Below are positions 42,801 through 45,407 of a DNA stretch of 45,407 nt, piece after piece (the first letter of the stretch is position 1; each line of letters starts with the position of its first letter). The stretch comes from a virus: IMG/VR virus record IMGVR_UViG_3300042691_034885, positions 1-45,407 of that record; one strand, given 5' to 3'. The notes under the pieces were generated by a model, which worked only from the letters and a program-made list of their open reading frames with translations, was not told the DNA's origin and made no database searches. The translations under genes were made by a program, and so were the position numbers.

Positions 42801-44801
42801 ATGGCATCGGGTGCGATTGGCGGTGCTGCTCTTGGCGCGAAGATTGGTGGAGCCATCCCACTGCCATACGCAAAGCTCATAGGAACAGGTCTCGGTGCAA
42901 TTATTGGAACTGGATTTGGCTTTGTCATGGCTGGACGAAACCAAAAAAAGATGGCTCAAGATGCAGCGGACAAAGTCAACTACGAACAACTCGCAAGTCT
43001 GGCTGGCTCGGCAATACAGGGAGCGATGTCGGGGAGTCTTTCAGCAACAAGGAGCAAGCTCAAGCAGAGCAGGGTCTTCCTGGATAGATATAAAGCAGCT
43101 GGGACAAAAGAAGAACGTCAGGCAATACTAAAGGCCTATTCAACAGGGCCAAATGCAGTTTTGTCTGGAAACCAGCTAAGTCTTGCAACGGGTAAAAACT
43201 CAGATGATTTCATAAATCAAATGTCAAAAAATGTTGCCGACCAGCGAGCTGTCGAAGTTTCATTGAATTCGTTTGAAAAAACTATGGCTCGACTTAAGCA
43301 GACCACAAGCATGACGTCTGAAGAAATATTTGATTTGGCCATGCGGAAAAATGTTAACCTTTTCGATGCTACTAAAAATCTTTCCGACATAACTGCTGAA
43401 CTTGGTGTTGGAATGGTAAAAACTGGAAAACAAATGAAAGATGCATTTACCGATATCCGCGTTGCCGCTATGGATGTTTTTAGCCGTTTTGCAAAGGGGA
43501 AAGAAGCAAAAGATGCAGTGCAGGCAGCATTTGAAACTGTCTACTACGGCAACAAAACCGAAGACGCACTAGCCGACTACCTGAATCGCTATAGCGATTA
43601 TCTTAACTACAAGAACCCAAATAGTCCTTTGATGAACATTGCTACCTTCATCAAAGATATGGGTGCAGGAGCGAAGTTTGGTCAAGGTGCAAAATTCCAA
43701 ACCGGTGGTTCATTGTATGGTCGTACCCCAACGGGCAATGCTCTGTCTCTTGGTCAGGAATCAAGCAATTTGCTCGTCAAGCAAAGCGCCGAGACAGTCG
43801 CAAACCAAATCGGTTCGCAGCTGCTTGCCACAAATGTCCAAGGCCAAAACCCTGTTGATTTACGTAATCGACTTATTAGTAAAACTACTGCATTGCTGAA
43901 TGCAGTTAATGCTGGCAATGCCGCTGGCGCAACAGAGGAACAGAAAACAGCTGCCGCAAAAGCTGAACAAGATTTGAAGGCAATTGACCAACTCATCAAT
44001 AATCCAGCCTCATTCCAAGGACTAACAGCAGCAGAAGCCCAAGCCAAGCTTGAGAAGTATTTCCCTGGTTTGTTTGGCGCACCAGCACAGGGAGAGACAG
44101 GTGCTCGTATACGCGGTCAAATGAGCGGTCTTACCTCCGTCACAGAGAATAGCGTTGGCCTAAACCTTGATGACGAAAATATAAAGAAAATTAGCGAACA
44201 ATTCGCCGAGGCTATTAAATCTGGATTCCTAGAGATGACAGATGCTCCGAGTTGGTGGAATCAAGCACCGAGTTGGTGGAGCTGGAAGTTCAATCCGGAC
44301 ACTGGGAAATTCGAGCCATCACCTGACACCAGTTCGCCTCGACGCAGCCGTATAGGTGATACGAGCACATCGAAAGCACTCGGTATGACGATGTCTGCAC
44401 ACAGGTCAATGGACTCAATGTTGACCGGAAAGAGAAGTGTTACAAGCGCGTTCAGAACAAACAACCTTGGCTCTCCAAGTAGCGACCATGCTGCAGGTAG
44501 GGCTTATGACCTGACTGGCCAGAACTTGGGGCAGTACGCAACGCTGGCTAAAGCCGCTGGAGGCTTTGCCGAGTTCCATGGAGCAGCAAGCTCACGGCAT
44601 CTCCATGTCGTCCCAGCATTAGGTCGTTCTGGGGACACATCCACGCCAATGGCAGCAACTGCTGCGGTGTCAGGTGGGTCAATGTATCAAGGTGGGGATA
44701 TATCGATAACCATAGTTGAGTCTAAGGATGCAAAAGCTACTGCGAAAGAAGTTGCTAGAGAGATAATCGCCATGCAGAAGAATGAACGTAGGAGAATGTA
44801 A
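39837..44801 (+). CDS. Tape measure protein with C-terminal M15-like peptidase domain (1654 aa)
   Basis: The longest plus-strand gene, following the chaperone as expected. The N-terminus is helical; hydrophobic segments lie near 85-150 (LMFAVIGMSIEFGISALALA; a long Ala-rich stretch), with Gly/Ala-rich membrane-like segments near 1000-1030. At 1654 residues, tape measure length scaling (about 1.5 angstrom per residue) predicts a tail of roughly 250 nm; this is an estimate. Residues about 1500-1600 hold SVTSAFRTNNLGSPSSDHAA, GRAYDL, FAEFHG and HLHVVPA: His, Asp and His in the order of M15-type D,D-carboxypeptidases, giving a likely zinc cell-wall hydrolase. The stop overlaps the next ATG. Confidence 0.9.
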   Translation: MAADERAVITIDVDVKNLNRIQQVIADLEAMGIASEVNAAKFSALTGAMNRQSGAMRGASKDSQKLWERISLLDRISGQFTKQARKLMFAVIGMSIEFGISALALASVNAAFAVGKVLAKGYQLVMQGLAAGLAAVGAAAIAAAAAFNEYQTAQFAFRYQSDAVSTSLDKSSYAMRSLYKDTQLNIYGMKALSAAFVAVSKNTRFTGESQKMLQAFSDFAASSGDPTKGLQAAANAVGLIQKKQAGIYKNSKSMSQEAINAIKEINPALADLYKTGAGPGNLGNKEKFIEMLLSGELAEKAGVAGAAQNLAGTLVSQFKSYISVAFVELNDVGQRVLNPVKEALNDIFQGFIRTFRRVSSDLVSFGQGPFLKTLTAFVGKLEDFSVMLFRKYLPQTQGFFQRMGNVFLQLKVWFLDVRNSLNEMRDGGSIVIKTFGKPIAEIFKGIGRNARSLSDIAVKNKDKFLNFGEALKNIVAALFEMSAAFRNMFTQALPFITLLLNGLSKIVGFVERLFNGFANLGPIAAALGVGVAGMTLKKGTRYARRQARYGQKSTKFGLQEVDPLEAAYRNLKYTKQGSGMNLNPAGSPLSGAMATAGSQIAGAMTTAMTPGMDAIRSSSQNAAAAINELAGAARGSGGALRGGMTGGRVDISGYAQTRPNRKPGQSDAAYRRDIAQWIRSQKGGHEEFNRQLSSKSARPLTRGEFLRQKYGSGDPVDRRPIYERGATAGTRTQAQQFAYYKTQDDLFLNGMERHRNKKAGMERAKQIAIERQQAAARAAMPAPSRAGSIFSGLRSSAKTFLMGPGSGGIVGAASVPGAGGGGSVATIAGESTLPYRTVREQGLLPYMKQRGGQALFGSGYQGRGFKAETRDWFAGRAGRENYMGSLQQQREWYMQNVDKDLKGFKPNRKEALKAGFKSQFSGLGVLGAMGAGYALQNGIPGMGGFGKATDEASGALQTGAGLLALDAKAGIAVGGLGAAKSAQTRLGGMASGAIGGAALGAKIGGAIPLPYAKLIGTGLGAIIGTGFGFVMAGRNQKKMAQDAADKVNYEQLASLAGSAIQGAMSGSLSATRSKLKQSRVFLDRYKAAGTKEERQAILKAYSTGPNAVLSGNQLSLATGKNSDDFINQMSKNVADQRAVEVSLNSFEKTMARLKQTTSMTSEEIFDLAMRKNVNLFDATKNLSDITAELGVGMVKTGKQMKDAFTDIRVAAMDVFSRFAKGKEAKDAVQAAFETVYYGNKTEDALADYLNRYSDYLNYKNPNSPLMNIATFIKDMGAGAKFGQGAKFQTGGSLYGRTPTGNALSLGQESSNLLVKQSAETVANQIGSQLLATNVQGQNPVDLRNRLISKTTALLNAVNAGNAAGATEEQKTAAAKAEQDLKAIDQLINNPASFQGLTAAEAQAKLEKYFPGLFGAPAQGETGARIRGQMSGLTSVTENSVGLNLDDENIKKISEQFAEAIKSGFLEMTDAPSWWNQAPSWWSWKFNPDTGKFEPSPDTSSPRRSRIGDTSTSKALGMTMSAHRSMDSMLTGKRSVTSAFRTNNLGSPSSDHAAGRAYDLTGQNLGQYATLAKAAGGFAEFHGAASSRHLHVVPALGRSGDTSTPMAATAAVSGGSMYQGGDISITIVESKDAKATAKEVAREIIAMQKNERRRM

Positions 44802-45407
44802 TGGCGATAACTATTGCAGGACGTGCAGCCCTAGAGGGTGTATTTACTGGAGCGAATGAGCTGGCTAAATCGCGCAAGGAAAAGAATGGTTCACGGCTCC
44901 GTTCAATGCAGCAAATCACTGCCGCACTGGGCAATCCAAAGCCGATGGAGTATGTATTTCTCTATCCGCCACAATCATTCACACATGAAGGATATGGCGT
45001 AAATCTCAACCAAATACCGCGCCCGTACCTGTCACCAATAGTAGACCCAACTGCAGGAAACGCGCGTAAAGCTGGTTTTGAATTCAATGTTGTAGCACAG
45101 CTCGACCTTTTCAAAGATGGTGTTTACGTAGACACTGTTGGCGATGGCTTCCAACTCTCGACCGATGACGAAATTGCTGTTATTCAAGCCTTTGCCGATA
45201 ATGGCATCCCAGTTGTTTTCAATAATGTCCACAGACAACTACAAGAACTTGCGTGGTACATCGAATCTGTAACATTCACCCATAATCGCTCTGTTCTGGC
45301 TGGGACAACTGCAGTTTCTAGTTGCAATATGTCATTGGTCGAGTTTACATACACAAACAAAAAGCTCATTCTTCTTCCTAGATTCAAATACGGCAACATC
45401 ACACAAA
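44801..45407 (+). CDS. Baseplate/tail hub protein, N-terminal part only (202 aa visible)
   Basis: Starts at ATG 44801 overlapping the tape measure stop and is open to the window end. The visible part, MAITIAGRAALEGVFTGANE, then QQITAALGNPKPMEYVFLYP, LAWYIESVTFTHNRSVLAGT and SCNMSLVEFTYT, resembles the first baseplate or LysM-containing tail protein that commonly follows the tape measure in myoviruses. The family call is tentative because the C-terminal part is missing. Confidence 0.65.
   Translation, partial: MAITIAGRAALEGVFTGANELAKSRKEKNGSRLRSMQQITAALGNPKPMEYVFLYPPQSFTHEGYGVNLNQIPRPYLSPIVDPTAGNARKAGFEFNVVAQLDLFKDGVYVDTVGDGFQLSTDDEIAVIQAFADNGIPVVFNNVHRQLQELAWYIESVTFTHNRSVLAGTTAVSSCNMSLVEFTYTNKKLILLPRFKYGNITQ

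Overview
The window is a contiguous, gap-free stretch of a tailed double-stranded DNA phage genome (Caudoviricetes). A contractile-tail sheath and tube make it a myovirus. Gene style suggests an actinobacterial phage, probably a freshwater type: DUF5872 and DUF6321-like domains, a Rad52-type annealing protein beside a RecB-type nuclease, and RuvC beside a ParB-like protein. Base composition looks moderate. The host assignment is inference. Both ends of the window cut through genes. I see no tRNA, integrase, CRISPR array or insertion sequence.

Layout. (a) 1-27153, minus strand, read right to left: a 55-residue membrane protein, a portal fused to a MuF-like domain, an 825-residue multidomain prohead protease, a 125-residue Cys protein, an acidic scaffold-like protein, then very large proteins of 1626, 705, 2343 and 1208 residues with small genes between them, ending in a DUF5872-type protein cut by the window edge. 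Genes here overlap or nearly touch, as in one long late operon. (b) 27223-31289, plus: terminase large subunit, an unknown protein, Rad52-like annealing protein, PD-(D/E)XK nuclease, an unknown protein, HNH nuclease. (c) 31286-32614, minus: a two-gene island. (d) 32615-33027: non-coding, with two strong hairpins and predicted structure between them. (e) 33028-45407, plus: RuvC-like resolvase, small protein, ParB-like protein, then connector and tail genes: head-tail adaptor, tail completion, tail terminator, sheath, tube, tail chaperone with a programmed -1 frameshift, a 1654-residue tape measure ending in a peptidase-like domain, and a partial baseplate/hub protein.

The most unusual content is the minus-strand block of giant 'polyvalent' proteins. 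The 1626-residue protein joins an HEVGH metallopeptidase-like region, a DEDDh (DnaQ-fold) exonuclease and a DUF3626/ART-like C-terminus. The 2343-residue protein ends in an ADP-ribosyltransferase-like domain, the 705-residue protein carries a HipA/PI4K-like kinase-fold signature, and the 1208-residue protein ends in a paralogue of the DUF3626-like domain. Three of them share an N-terminal cysteine module (CPE...GG.FT...C, exactly 17 residues between the cysteines). Three proteins, including the protease itself, carry short (I/V)(S/T)G(S/A/R)M motifs in linkers between domains. I propose, as inference, that these proteins are co-packaged with the capsid, are cut by the prohead protease at these motifs, and deliver effector enzymes on infection.

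No major capsid protein was recognised. It may lie left of the window or be too divergent to see by eye.
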